This document shows, piece by piece, positions 1 through 6,231 of a DNA stretch of 13,756 bases. Every line of letters begins with the position of its first letter. Position 1 is the stretch's first letter. Position numbers and translations under genes: made by a program. The DNA is from Candidatus Methanomethylophilaceae archaeon (GTDB lineage Archaea > Thermoplasmatota > Thermoplasmata > Methanomassiliicoccales > Methanomethylophilaceae): NCBI GenBank assembly GCA_016297775.1, contig JAEDGA010000032.1, forward strand, positions 1 to 13,756, read 5' to 3'. Under the pieces are notes generated by a model. That model made no database searches, was not told the DNA's origin, and was given only the letters and a program-made list of their open reading frames with translations.

Positions 1-1118
1 AGGGAATGGGAGCTTCCGTCGTTGCCGGTCAGAAGGCAATCACCGAGAAGTACCACAAGGAGTACGGAATCAACCTCGCTGTCAGGCACACCATCCCCGA
101 CCAGCGTGAGGCAGACCAGGGACTCAGGGACGGAATGGACTCCAAGTTCAACTACCCCGAGAAGTACTGGGAGTGCTGTGAGATCGTCTGCGAGAACGGT
201 GGAGACCTCCTCTCCGTCGAGTCCGTCGGTGGAAAAGAGTTCGCCGACTACGCAGTCACCCACGGAGACATCACCGCCTTCCTGTTCGGAGTCGGTTACC
301 TCGGATCCATCGACATGGAGCACATCTGGACTGAGATGGCAAACATCGCAAAGAAGAACGGAACCGCACTCGGTGGAGACACCAACTGTTCCGGAGCGAA
401 CGTTTCCATGTTCATGGCAGGAGGAATGCTCGACAACGATGTCCAGAAGACCTTCTCTGCAGTCACCAGGTGCATTTCCGCAGCAAGGACTCTCGTCGCT
501 TGCGAGTGCGGTGCAGCAGGACCCGACAAGGACTGCGGTTACGAGGGTGTCATCGTCAAGTCGATCACCGGTCAGCCCGCAGCACAGGAGGGTAAGAACT
601 GCCAGTGCGCACACGCAGATCTCCAGGGTAACATGATGGCCCAGTGCTGTGATGTCTGGTCCAACGAGTCTGTCGAGTACCACCCCGAGTTCGGTGGATC
701 CTCCGTCCAGTGCTGGCTCGGATCCCTCGGATACGAGGTTGCCCTCATGAACACCTCCATCGCAGCCGGAAAGGAGAAGACCCTCAGGGACCTCTACATG
801 CTTTCCGACAGGACCCGTGGACCCGAGGGATACATCCTCGCCTACGACAACGCATGGAAGGTCGGAAAGGCAATCGCGGACAACGGAGACAACTACTACC
901 TCCGTGCAAAGGCAGCCGGTATCACCGGAGCCAAGATCATCCGTGAGGGCTACGACAAGAAGGAGCTCATCCTCACCAAGAAGCAGCTCGACGTCCTCGA
1001 CAAGATCATTGTCGAGCTCGAGGCACTGCCCGACGACGAGGACAAGTTCTACGACTACTGCGTCAAGAAGTACCAGGACGACGTCCCCAACTTCAAGCCC
1101 AAGTCCTACGGATTCTGA
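1..1118 (+). CDS. mtaB: Methanol:corrinoid methyltransferase MtaB, 5'-truncated by window edge
   Basis: MtaB is the zinc enzyme that activates methanol and passes its methyl group to the cobalt of the corrinoid protein MtaC, the first step of methanol-driven methanogenesis in the cytoplasm. The reading frame is open to base 3, so the gene starts outside the window. The first ATG (base 6) is internal. Counting from that ATG, E72 (VESVGGKE), C128 (GDTNCSGAN) and C177 (KDCGYEG) are spaced 56 and 49 residues apart, the same spacing as ligands E164, C220 and C269 of Methanosarcina barkeri MtaB. About 92 residues are therefore missing. The C-terminal half is also very similar to that protein as I remember it (WSNESVEYH, ALPDD-DKF), and both end in YGF. 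Codon choice is extreme: I found no ATA for Ile and almost only C-ended codons for Asn, Asp and Tyr, unlike its neighbours, which suggests very high expression. The partner mtaC, if adjacent, must lie upstream. Confidence 0.97.
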   Translation, partial: GMGASVVAGQKAITEKYHKEYGINLAVRHTIPDQREADQGLRDGMDSKFNYPEKYWECCEIVCENGGDLLSVESVGGKEFADYAVTHGDITAFLFGVGYLGSIDMEHIWTEMANIAKKNGTALGGDTNCSGANVSMFMAGGMLDNDVQKTFSAVTRCISAARTLVACECGAAGPDKDCGYEGVIVKSITGQPAAQEGKNCQCAHADLQGNMMAQCCDVWSNESVEYHPEFGGSSVQCWLGSLGYEVALMNTSIAAGKEKTLRDLYMLSDRTRGPEGYILAYDNAWKVGKAIADNGDNYYLRAKAAGITGAKIIREGYDKKELILTKKQLDVLDKIIVELEALPDDEDKFYDYCVKKYQDDVPNFKPKSYGF

Positions 1119-1127
1119 GCTTAAACA

Positions 1128-1144
1128 GACGGGCCTTGCCCGTC
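1128..1144 (+). terminator. Hairpin terminator after mtaB
   Basis: A perfect 7-bp stem (GACGGGC / GCCCGTC) with a 3-base loop begins 10 bases after the mtaB stop and is followed by a short TTTC stretch. It would end the methyltransferase transcript, so mtaB is the last gene of its operon. Confidence 0.7.
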
Positions 1145-1282
1145 TTTCAAAACTTCCTTTCAAATCCAGGTCCGGAGCTCATTGTAATCCTCATAAAAAC
1201 TCTCGGTACCAAAAGTATCGTCCATTACCGGGCCTGGTATTCCTCGTATCCTTCACGACAGGAGGACCCTCCTTTGCAAGTC

Positions 1283-1290
1283 TTATAATA
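1283..1290 (+). promoter_or_regulatory. TATA box of the short-chain dehydrogenase gene
   Basis: TTATAATA is centred about 24 bases before the ATG at 1311, so transcription should begin at or near the start codon (leaderless mRNA). Just upstream, 1260-1273 reads AGGAGG-AC-CCTCCT, a 6-bp inverted repeat with a 2-base spacer in the position of an upstream operator. A second dyad, TACCGGGCCTGGTA, lies at 1226-1239. Confidence 0.6.
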
Positions 1291-1310
1291 CTCTCCGTTT
1301 ATCTCCTGTC

Positions 1311-2087
1311 ATGCAAGGATACAGGGATCTGACAGGCAGACATGTTGTTGTGACCGGGGCCAACAGTGGGATCGGTGCATGTCTCCTGAGGATGTTTCTC
1401 GATCTCGGATGTACAGTTGTGGCTGCGGACATCAACGGTTCCGAGATATCCGGCATGGCATCCGACAGGATGCACCCTGTGATATGCGACCTGTCCATGA
1501 AGGAAGGTGTGGATCATCTCTTCACCGAGGCGGAGGGATTCATGGGAAGTATCGACATATTCGTGGCCAATGCGGGATTCCCGTATTACGAAGTGATCAG
1601 AGGCCCGGATTGGGACCACATAAAGAGGATATTCGATGTGAACACCCTGTCTCCGATTTATTCCTATGAGAAGATGATCCTTCATCTCGACGGGAGGAGA
1701 GGTATGTTCGTTCTTACGGATTCGGCCATGGGCGAGACATCCATGCCCGGTTTTGCCCTGTACAGTTCTACCAAGTTCGCAATGAACGGTTTCTCCACCG
1801 CGGTGGATTTCGAGAGGCCGGAGAACCTTTCCCTGGTCACCGTATACCCCGTATCCACGGATACGGGATTCTTCAGGAATGAGACCACATCGTCCATGGA
1901 CAAACCCTTCCCGGTTCAGACCCCGGAACATGTGGCCGCGGACATAATCAACGGGATACGCAAAGGCAAACGCAAGGTGTATCCCTGCAGACTATACAGC
2001 GTGTCCCGCGTGGTCTTCGTGCTGTTCCCCCCTATTAGATATCTATATAGGAGATACTACGCGAAGAAGCTGATGCATAACAGGTAA
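1311..2087 (+). CDS. Short-chain dehydrogenase/reductase (SDR) family protein
   Basis: This is a 258-residue classical SDR, an NAD(P)-dependent oxidoreductase of the Rossmann fold; the substrate is not known. The nucleotide-binding motif TGANSGIG is at residues 15-22. D40 ends beta-strand 2 (VVAAD), which usually favours NAD(H) over NADP(H). The NAG motif is at 87-89 and N111 fits the active-site Asn. S138, Y151 and K155 (YSSTK) complete the catalytic set. The C-terminus from about 228 is hydrophobic and then basic (FVLFPP, YLYRRYYAKK), so it may touch a membrane, as in some SDRs acting on lipid-like substrates. The start at 1311 is supported by the TATA box about 24 bases upstream. The gene has its own promoter and is followed by another one, so it is probably a single-gene unit. 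Confidence 0.9.
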   Translation: MQGYRDLTGRHVVVTGANSGIGACLLRMFLDLGCTVVAADINGSEISGMASDRMHPVICDLSMKEGVDHLFTEAEGFMGSIDIFVANAGFPYYEVIRGPDWDHIKRIFDVNTLSPIYSYEKMILHLDGRRGMFVLTDSAMGETSMPGFALYSSTKFAMNGFSTAVDFERPENLSLVTVYPVSTDTGFFRNETTSSMDKPFPVQTPEHVAADIINGIRKGKRKVYPCRLYSVSRVVFVLFPPIRYLYRRYYAKKLMHNR

Positions 2088-2098
2088 CCGGGATATCC

Positions 2099-2106
2099 GT
2101 ATATAC
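2099..2106 (+). promoter_or_regulatory. TATA box of the MATE gene
   Basis: GTATATAC is centred about 25 bases before the ATG at 2128, again the spacing of a leaderless archaeal mRNA. It favours the start at 2128 over the out-of-frame ATG at 2124. Confidence 0.6.
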
Positions 2107-2127
2107 TTCCTGACACACTGGGTATGC

Positions 2128-3489
2128 ATGTCGGATGGGAGTTCCATCGATCTGATGCTGGGGGATCCGAAGAAGGCCCTCAGAGGGATGCTGTTCCCTT
2201 TGATCGTATCATACATGGTGGTACAGATCAACCTCCTGGCGGATACCATATGGTGTTCCGGTCTCGGTTCGGATGCCAGTTCCGCGGTATCGGCGATGTC
2301 GCCCCTCTATTGGATAATTTCCGACATAGGCACGGGACTCGGAGTGGGCGCCTCCGTGTCCATCGCACGCAGCATAGGTGCGGGGGACAGGGAACGTGCC
2401 AACGAACTATGCAGACAGATGGCGATATTCTCGATATTCGCAAGCGCGGTCGTCACTGTCATATTGCTGATGATATTGAGGCCAGGGATACATCTGATAG
2501 GCGCGGATGATGTTGGACAGGGCTGCGTGGATTATATGATGCCCATGATCCTCTGTTCCGTCTTCATAATCATGGATGGCGTGTTCGCCGGCCTGATACG
2601 TGCGGAGGGTGCCGCCAAGAGGGTCATGATATTGCTGATGTCCGTGTCCGTGATCAACATGATCCTGGATCCGATATTGATCTATGTGTTTGACATGGGC
2701 CTCATGGGTGCGGGCCTGGCAACGGTCCTGGGAAGTCTCGGTTCCGCGTTGCTGGCCATATCATGGTATGCCAGGAGGCAGTTGAACCTGACGATATCCT
2801 TATCGGGATACCGCCCCAGGCTCCCGTACATAGGCGACATGCTGTATGTGGGTATTCCCAGGATATCCGAATCCATGATAGTCAATGTCATGTCCTTCAT
2901 ACAGAGGATATTCGTCATCATGTGCGCAGGTACCGTGGGTGTGACCATATTCAATATCCCGTGGCGTTATGTGGCGATAGGTATCGTGCCTGCTTTGGCC
3001 ATCAGTGCGGCCATGGTGCCCATATGTTCTGCGGCCCTGGGACGCAACGACATGGGCAAGGCGAAGATCGGATTCCGTTATGCAGTATCCCTGTCGCTGA
3101 AGGTGTTGATCCCCATATCGCTGGCGATATTCATCCTGGCGGACCTGTTGGTGATACCGTTCACCCTGTCGCCGTCCATGATGGAGCTCCGTCCGCAGTT
3201 CGTGGAGACACTCAGGATATATGCGTTCATCATCCCGTTCTTCGGAATGATCGAGGTCGGATCGGCGATATTGCAGTCTTTGCGTATGGCACAGTTCGCC
3301 ATGTTGTTGTCGTTCCTGAGGAACCTGTTGATCTGCATATTCTTCCTGTTCGCGTATCATTATACCATGACGGTGGTCAGTCTTAGTCTTCTGGTGGCGG
3401 AGATAATCGGAGGTCTGGGTATGATAGGCATAGCGTATTTCGCCATACGGAGACGTGAAAAGACGTATCTTATCAGTGCCAGATCATGA
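2128..3489 (+). CDS. MATE family multidrug/cation efflux transporter
   Basis: This 453-residue integral membrane protein belongs to the MATE (NorM/MepA/DinF-like) family, whose members export drugs or other organic compounds in exchange for Na+ or H+. By eye it has about twelve hydrophobic segments, the normal number and length for the family. The typical marks of the N-terminal half are present: the region after TM2 (GLGVGASVSIARSIGAGD, about 70-87), RAEG at 158-161, NMILDPILIY at 177-186 and GLMGAGLATVLG at 191-202. The second half repeats the six-helix unit. The substrate cannot be read from the sequence. The gene has its own TATA box and no clear terminator; the following gene also has its own promoter. 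Confidence 0.93.
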   Translation: MSDGSSIDLMLGDPKKALRGMLFPLIVSYMVVQINLLADTIWCSGLGSDASSAVSAMSPLYWIISDIGTGLGVGASVSIARSIGAGDRERANELCRQMAIFSIFASAVVTVILLMILRPGIHLIGADDVGQGCVDYMMPMILCSVFIIMDGVFAGLIRAEGAAKRVMILLMSVSVINMILDPILIYVFDMGLMGAGLATVLGSLGSALLAISWYARRQLNLTISLSGYRPRLPYIGDMLYVGIPRISESMIVNVMSFIQRIFVIMCAGTVGVTIFNIPWRYVAIGIVPALAISAAMVPICSAALGRNDMGKAKIGFRYAVSLSLKVLIPISLAIFILADLLVIPFTLSPSMMELRPQFVETLRIYAFIIPFFGMIEVGSAILQSLRMAQFAMLLSFLRNLLICIFFLFAYHYTMTVVSLSLLVAEIIGGLGMIGIAYFAIRRREKTYLISARS

Positions 3490-3505
3490 GATTTCATATC
3501 ATGGT

Positions 3506-3514
3506 TTTATATAC
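3506..3514 (+). promoter_or_regulatory. TATA box of the DUF2284 gene
   Basis: TTTATATAC is centred 26 bases before the ATG at 3536. It lies downstream of the earlier possible start at 3455, which it therefore argues against. Confidence 0.65.
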
Positions 3515-3535
3515 ACTAAACAACGATTACATATC

Positions 3536-4096
3536 ATGTTGCATGAAGAGTCCGTGATCGATTCCGTGGCGAGCGTATATGATGGAGAGGTGATTCTGGA
3601 CCTTCCCGTACCGGAACCCACGATGGATGAGATCATGCTCTGTCGCGGATACTGCAGTGAGAACACCTGCGGTAATTACGGCATATCATGTACATGCCCT
3701 CCCAAGTGCGGTACCGTGGAACATTGTCTGGAACATCTCAGGGTGTATGAGAAGGCCATGTTGATCCGCAAGAGGTATTATCTAGATCTCTCGAACATGG
3801 AGAAGGTCGAGGAATGCAGTAACGATCTGGAGACCATATGTCGTAACATACACGTATCGCTCTGCGGGAACGGCATACGCAATCTGGCTCTTACCGGGGG
3901 CCCCTGCCGTTACTGTGCAGAGTGTTCCGGTGTATCGGGTTCAGAATGCAGATTCCCGAATCTCAGGATAGGTTCCATCAGCACGTACGGGATAATGATC
4001 GACGATTACCTTCGTGACAACGGTATAGAGTCGGAGGACGTCGAGGGTGCGGTCATGCTCTACGCCTTGATAATGTATGACAGGAAAGAGGAGTGA
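3536..4096 (+). CDS. DUF2284 family cysteine-rich predicted metal-binding protein
   Basis: This 186-residue soluble protein has 14 cysteines and resembles the DUF2284 family, which is annotated as predicted metal-binding and is common in methanogens and other anaerobes. The cysteines fall in two groups. The first lies between residues 36 and 64 (CRGYC at 36-40, then C45, CTC at 52-54, C58, C64). The second is CRYCAEC at 124-130 with C138, a pattern that fits iron-sulfur cluster or zinc binding; C94, C102 and C110 lie between. No catalytic motif is visible and the biochemical role is unknown. The frame extends upstream to 3455, inside the MATE gene, but I chose 3536 because the TATA box stands 26 bases before it and similarity to the family begins near there. 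The 46-base gap to MATE and the separate promoter suggest independent transcription. Confidence 0.85.
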   Translation: MLHEESVIDSVASVYDGEVILDLPVPEPTMDEIMLCRGYCSENTCGNYGISCTCPPKCGTVEHCLEHLRVYEKAMLIRKRYYLDLSNMEKVEECSNDLETICRNIHVSLCGNGIRNLALTGGPCRYCAECSGVSGSECRFPNLRIGSISTYGIMIDDYLRDNGIESEDVEGAVMLYALIMYDRKEE

Positions 4097-4359
4097 GTCC
4101 CCCATCGCTATCGGTTCGTTACGATTCATCCTTTCTGTATGTAATACGTTTTCGTATATCGAACGGTACGATCCAGATGTACCACGTTTCACCGGTATGT
4201 GATATATCATCCCATATCGAGTGAATCGTATGATTTCGCGGATATTGCGGTTCCACCCGTAGATGACTTCCTGTTATGTATGGCCTGTAGGTATATCCGG
4301 GAGATATTCCGATCACGTATCCTTTGTTACATGTTCCATAGCACTCTTCGTTGCCATAG

Positions 4360-4367
4360 TTTAATAT
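4360..4367 (+). promoter_or_regulatory. Probable TATA box of the Ntn hydrolase gene
   Basis: TTTAATAT would place the transcription start near 4389, giving a leader of about 20 bases that contains the ribosome binding site at 4398-4406. A second TATA-like stretch, TTTATAAT at 4387-4394, is too close to the GTG at 4410 unless translation begins further in. Confidence 0.45.
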
Positions 4368-4397
4368 CCGCACATTCGTTTATCATTTATAATACAA

Positions 4398-4406
4398 GGG
4401 AGTGAT
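4398..4406 (+). promoter_or_regulatory. Shine-Dalgarno site deciding a GTG start
   Basis: GGGAGTGAT is close to the ideal complement of the 16S rRNA 3' end (GGAGGTGAT) and lies three bases before the GTG at 4410. This is one of few genes here with a leader and a ribosome binding site instead of a leaderless start. Confidence 0.6.
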
Positions 4407-4409
4407 ATC

Positions 4410-5597
4410 GTGAAGAATGTCGTGCTCGCATCGACTGCCGTCGTGGTTGTGATTCTTCTCGTAGGTTTCCTGGCCGTTATGCATCCGGATGAGGGCGGGA
4501 ACCCTCATTCCGCTGATTGGTTGGATGATAATATGAAATCCTCTTTGGAAACACTGAAACGTGTCGATAAGGAAGGCGTACTCTACGAGATGGATTGTGA
4601 TTACGACTACTACAACAATGAGGCCATCCTCGAACTGCTGAAACAGTATGGCGTATACGATGCCGGATGTTCCGCCTTCGTCACCTGGAACGATAACGGG
4701 GACGGTGTGCTTACCGCAAGGAACTATGATTACAGGCACACCACCCCTGCAGGCGAATACACCGGTCTCAACGTCGCCATCCATTGTTCTCCCGAAGGTA
4801 AGTACAGATCGATAGGTATAGCGGACGCTTATTGGCTGGATCCCGTGACCGGAACTTTCTGCGCAGGTGTGTTGGATGACGGCAAGACCGATATATCCAA
4901 CCTGGTGTTGCTGCCCTACATCTGTATGGATGGATTGAACGAGAAAGGCGTCTCCGTTTCCATCCTCAAGCTGGACATCAAGGAGGGCGAATCTGCCGTA
5001 CATCAGACCGAGGCCGGAAAGATCAACATCGGTCATTCGGTCCTGATGCGTTACATCCTCGATAGCTGTGCCACCATCGACGAGGCCGTCGAGATGGCCA
5101 AGAGATACAACATACAGGGTGCCATGGGTATGGATTTCCACATATTCGTGACCGATTCCACCGGCGCCTCCGTCGTCCTTGAATGGCGCAACAACATCCT
5201 GAAGGTGACCGAGACCAACGCCGTTTCCAACTTCTACTCCGGATTCGATGATGCCGACGATTACTACAAGGGCGGTCAGCTCATCGAGAACTTTGTGAAA
5301 CTGGATAACAGTGTGATGACCTACCACTATGGTTACGGACATGGATTCCACCGTTTCACAGGTATCGTGAGTGCGTTGGAGCGTTACATCGACTTCACCG
5401 ATCCGGATTACGCTACCAAGATGACCACGAGGATGACCCCGGAACAGGCAATGCGCATCCTCAGTGTGGCGGCTCAGGACCCCGGAACAGAGGCGACGTC
5501 GATGACGCAGTACAGTCTGATCTATGATGCCAAGAACCTTACTGCAAAGGTATGCCTGCATCAGGATTATGACATTGTGTACACCATAACGTTGTGA
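4410..5597 (+). CDS. Membrane-anchored linear amide C-N hydrolase (choloylglycine hydrolase/penicillin acylase-like Ntn hydrolase)
   Basis: This 395-residue protein is related to Cys-type N-terminal nucleophile hydrolases, which cleave linear amide bonds such as those in bile salts, penicillin V or N-acyl amino acids. Residues 4-24 form one hydrophobic helix, a signal anchor or uncleaved signal peptide. The likely nucleophile is C87 in AGCSAF. It is followed by ARNYDYR (R104, D107), matching the Arg and Asp of bile salt hydrolase (GRNMD), by DGLNEKGVSVS (N177, oxyanion Asn), by N270 or N274 in TETNAVSNF, and by R315. From C87 to the end is 309 residues, about the size of a mature bile salt hydrolase. 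I infer self-cleavage between G86 and C87, which would remove the anchor. The active site should face outward. The substrate is unassigned. Start codon is GTG with a good ribosome binding site. A terminator follows, so it stands alone. Confidence 0.85.
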   Translation: MKNVVLASTAVVVVILLVGFLAVMHPDEGGNPHSADWLDDNMKSSLETLKRVDKEGVLYEMDCDYDYYNNEAILELLKQYGVYDAGCSAFVTWNDNGDGVLTARNYDYRHTTPAGEYTGLNVAIHCSPEGKYRSIGIADAYWLDPVTGTFCAGVLDDGKTDISNLVLLPYICMDGLNEKGVSVSILKLDIKEGESAVHQTEAGKINIGHSVLMRYILDSCATIDEAVEMAKRYNIQGAMGMDFHIFVTDSTGASVVLEWRNNILKVTETNAVSNFYSGFDDADDYYKGGQLIENFVKLDNSVMTYHYGYGHGFHRFTGIVSALERYIDFTDPDYATKMTTRMTPEQAMRILSVAAQDPGTEATSMTQYSLIYDAKNLTAKVCLHQDYDIVYTITL

Positions 5598-5624
5598 GTG
5601 TAACATCAAACCCCTATAGGTCAC

Positions 5625-5679
5625 GGGTGCCCGGCGGACATGTTCCGTCGGGTGTCCGTTCTCCTTTTATCAGTTTTTT
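5625..5679 (+). terminator. Strong terminator after the Ntn hydrolase gene
   Basis: A 14-bp stem including four G-U pairs (arms 5625-5638 and 5644-5657, core CCCGGCGGA / TCCGTCGGG) has a 5-base loop. It is followed by TTTT (5665-5668) and TTTTTT (5674-5679). It starts 27 bases after the stop codon. Confidence 0.75.
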
Positions 5680-5783
5680 GTAGGCCAAAAGAATCGTTCA
5701 CAGCATCTTTGCATAGGTGCTGGGATCCTGTAAGGGTTGCTTCGATGAAATGTTGTAGGGGTATGCAGAATGTGGAAGAACGG

Positions 5784-5817
5784 GGACGGACATCCTCCTG
5801 CAGGAAGATATCCGTCC
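5784..5817 (-). terminator. 34-base near-palindrome downstream of the NifX-like gene
   Basis: The outer arms GGACGGA (5784-5790) and TCCGTCC (5811-5817) match perfectly, and the centre is the perfect palindrome TCCTGCAGGA (5796-5805). Over the full 34 bases only two symmetric positions fail to pair. It lies 13 bases beyond the minus-strand stop at 5831 and probably forms the 3' hairpin of that transcript. The T-run following it on the minus strand is weak, so it may act in RNA stability or as a two-way terminator. Confidence 0.5.
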
Positions 5818-5830
5818 TTTTGATTTACGA

Positions 5831-6175
5831 TCAGTGACAGTGGCACTCGTGATCGTGGTGGCAGGTGGATTTTCCGCAGTCGCAGATCCTGCCCTGTATG
5901 AACGCCTCCGCAACATCGTCCGCCTTTCCGGTCTGTCCCGGATATACGGCGATGCCTCTGGATTTGAGCATGTTCCTAGCACCGTCACCGATACCTCCGC
6001 AGATGAGTGCCTCGATGCCGTTCTCCTCCAGGAGGGTGGCGAGAGAACCGTGGGAGTACTGCCCGGACGACAATATCTCGGATCCCCCGGTCTCGGAATC
6101 GAATACCTTGAACTCCTTGGTCTGTCCGAAGTGCTGGAACACTTCTCCATCCTTGTAGGTTATTGCGAACAACAT
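5831..6175 (-). CDS. NifX/NifB-type dinitrogenase cofactor-like domain protein with His/Cys-rich tail
   Basis: This 114-residue protein resembles the small NifX/NafY/NifB-C-terminal-domain family, whose best known members carry FeMo-cofactor or its precursor; many archaeal relatives have no link to nitrogenase. The family pattern is visible: AITYKDGEVFQHFGQTKEF (4-22), then LLEENGIEALICGGIGDGA (48-66) and a GI-VYPG segment (74-80). From C98 the chain ends in a metal-binding tail with C98, C100, C105, H106, H107, H109, C111, H112, C113 and H114, suited to binding Ni, Zn, Fe or Cu. An ATG at 6292 is also in frame but lies inside the next gene. I chose 6175 because a TATA box is centred 26 bases upstream and the domain begins there. 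No nif genes are in the window, so its role is open. Confidence 0.85.
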   Translation of the reverse strand: MLFAITYKDGEVFQHFGQTKEFKVFDSETGGSEILSSGQYSHGSLATLLEENGIEALICGGIGDGARNMLKSRGIAVYPGQTGKADDVAEAFIQGRICDCGKSTCHHDHECHCH

Positions 6176-6190
6176 ACCGTTCGGTATGTT
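6171..6190 (-). promoter_or_regulatory. Perfect 9-bp palindrome over the start of the NifX-like gene (putative operator)
   Basis: AACATACCG-TT-CGGTATGTT is a perfect inverted repeat with a 2-base spacer. It covers the start codon (6173-6175) and the predicted transcription start, just downstream of the TATA box at 6197-6206. A repressor bound here would block initiation. It appears once in the window. Confidence 0.5.
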
Positions 6191-6196
6191 GCCGTC

Positions 6197-6206
6197 ATTT
6201 ATATAC
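6197..6206 (-). promoter_or_regulatory. TATA box of the NifX-like gene
   Basis: The minus strand reads GTATATAAAT, centred 26 bases before the ATG at 6175. It sits in the 56-base gap after the YeiH-type gene, so the small gene can be transcribed separately. Confidence 0.65.
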
Positions 6207-6231
6207 AGATTCTTTAGCGGATCGGTAATGT

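Larger units (their letters stand above)
4097..4409. other. 313-base intergenic region without a recognised gene
   Basis: No tRNA or recognisable protein is seen here. It is more AT-rich than the genes around it and holds the promoter of the next gene near its right end. A 10-base palindrome, TGATATATCA, sits at 4200-4209. Two unconvincing reading frames exist. One is an 84-codon minus-strand frame (4119-4373, GTG start, no matching TATA). The other is a plus-strand 44-residue frame (4230-4364) interrupted by one TAG. Neither resembles a family I know; both are discussed in the findings. Confidence 0.6.

Noticed and set aside
1226..1273. Two short dyads upstream of the dehydrogenase gene taken as operators
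   Set aside because: Short symmetric stretches are frequent; without a second copy or a regulator nearby they are only mentioned under the promoter.
22..1332. Several long Ser/Arg/Thr-rich frames overlapping mtaB on both strands
   Set aside because: They are shadows caused by the strong C-ended codon bias of mtaB; their composition is unlike any real protein here.
3495..3538. Direct repeats CATATCATG on both sides of the DUF2284 TATA box
   Set aside because: The same nine bases also occur inside coding sequence at 2757-2765 and 3682-3690, so the pair is probably background from common codons.
5831..6175. Evidence for nitrogen fixation from the NifX-like protein
   Set aside because: The family has many members outside nitrogenase systems and no other nif gene lies in the window.
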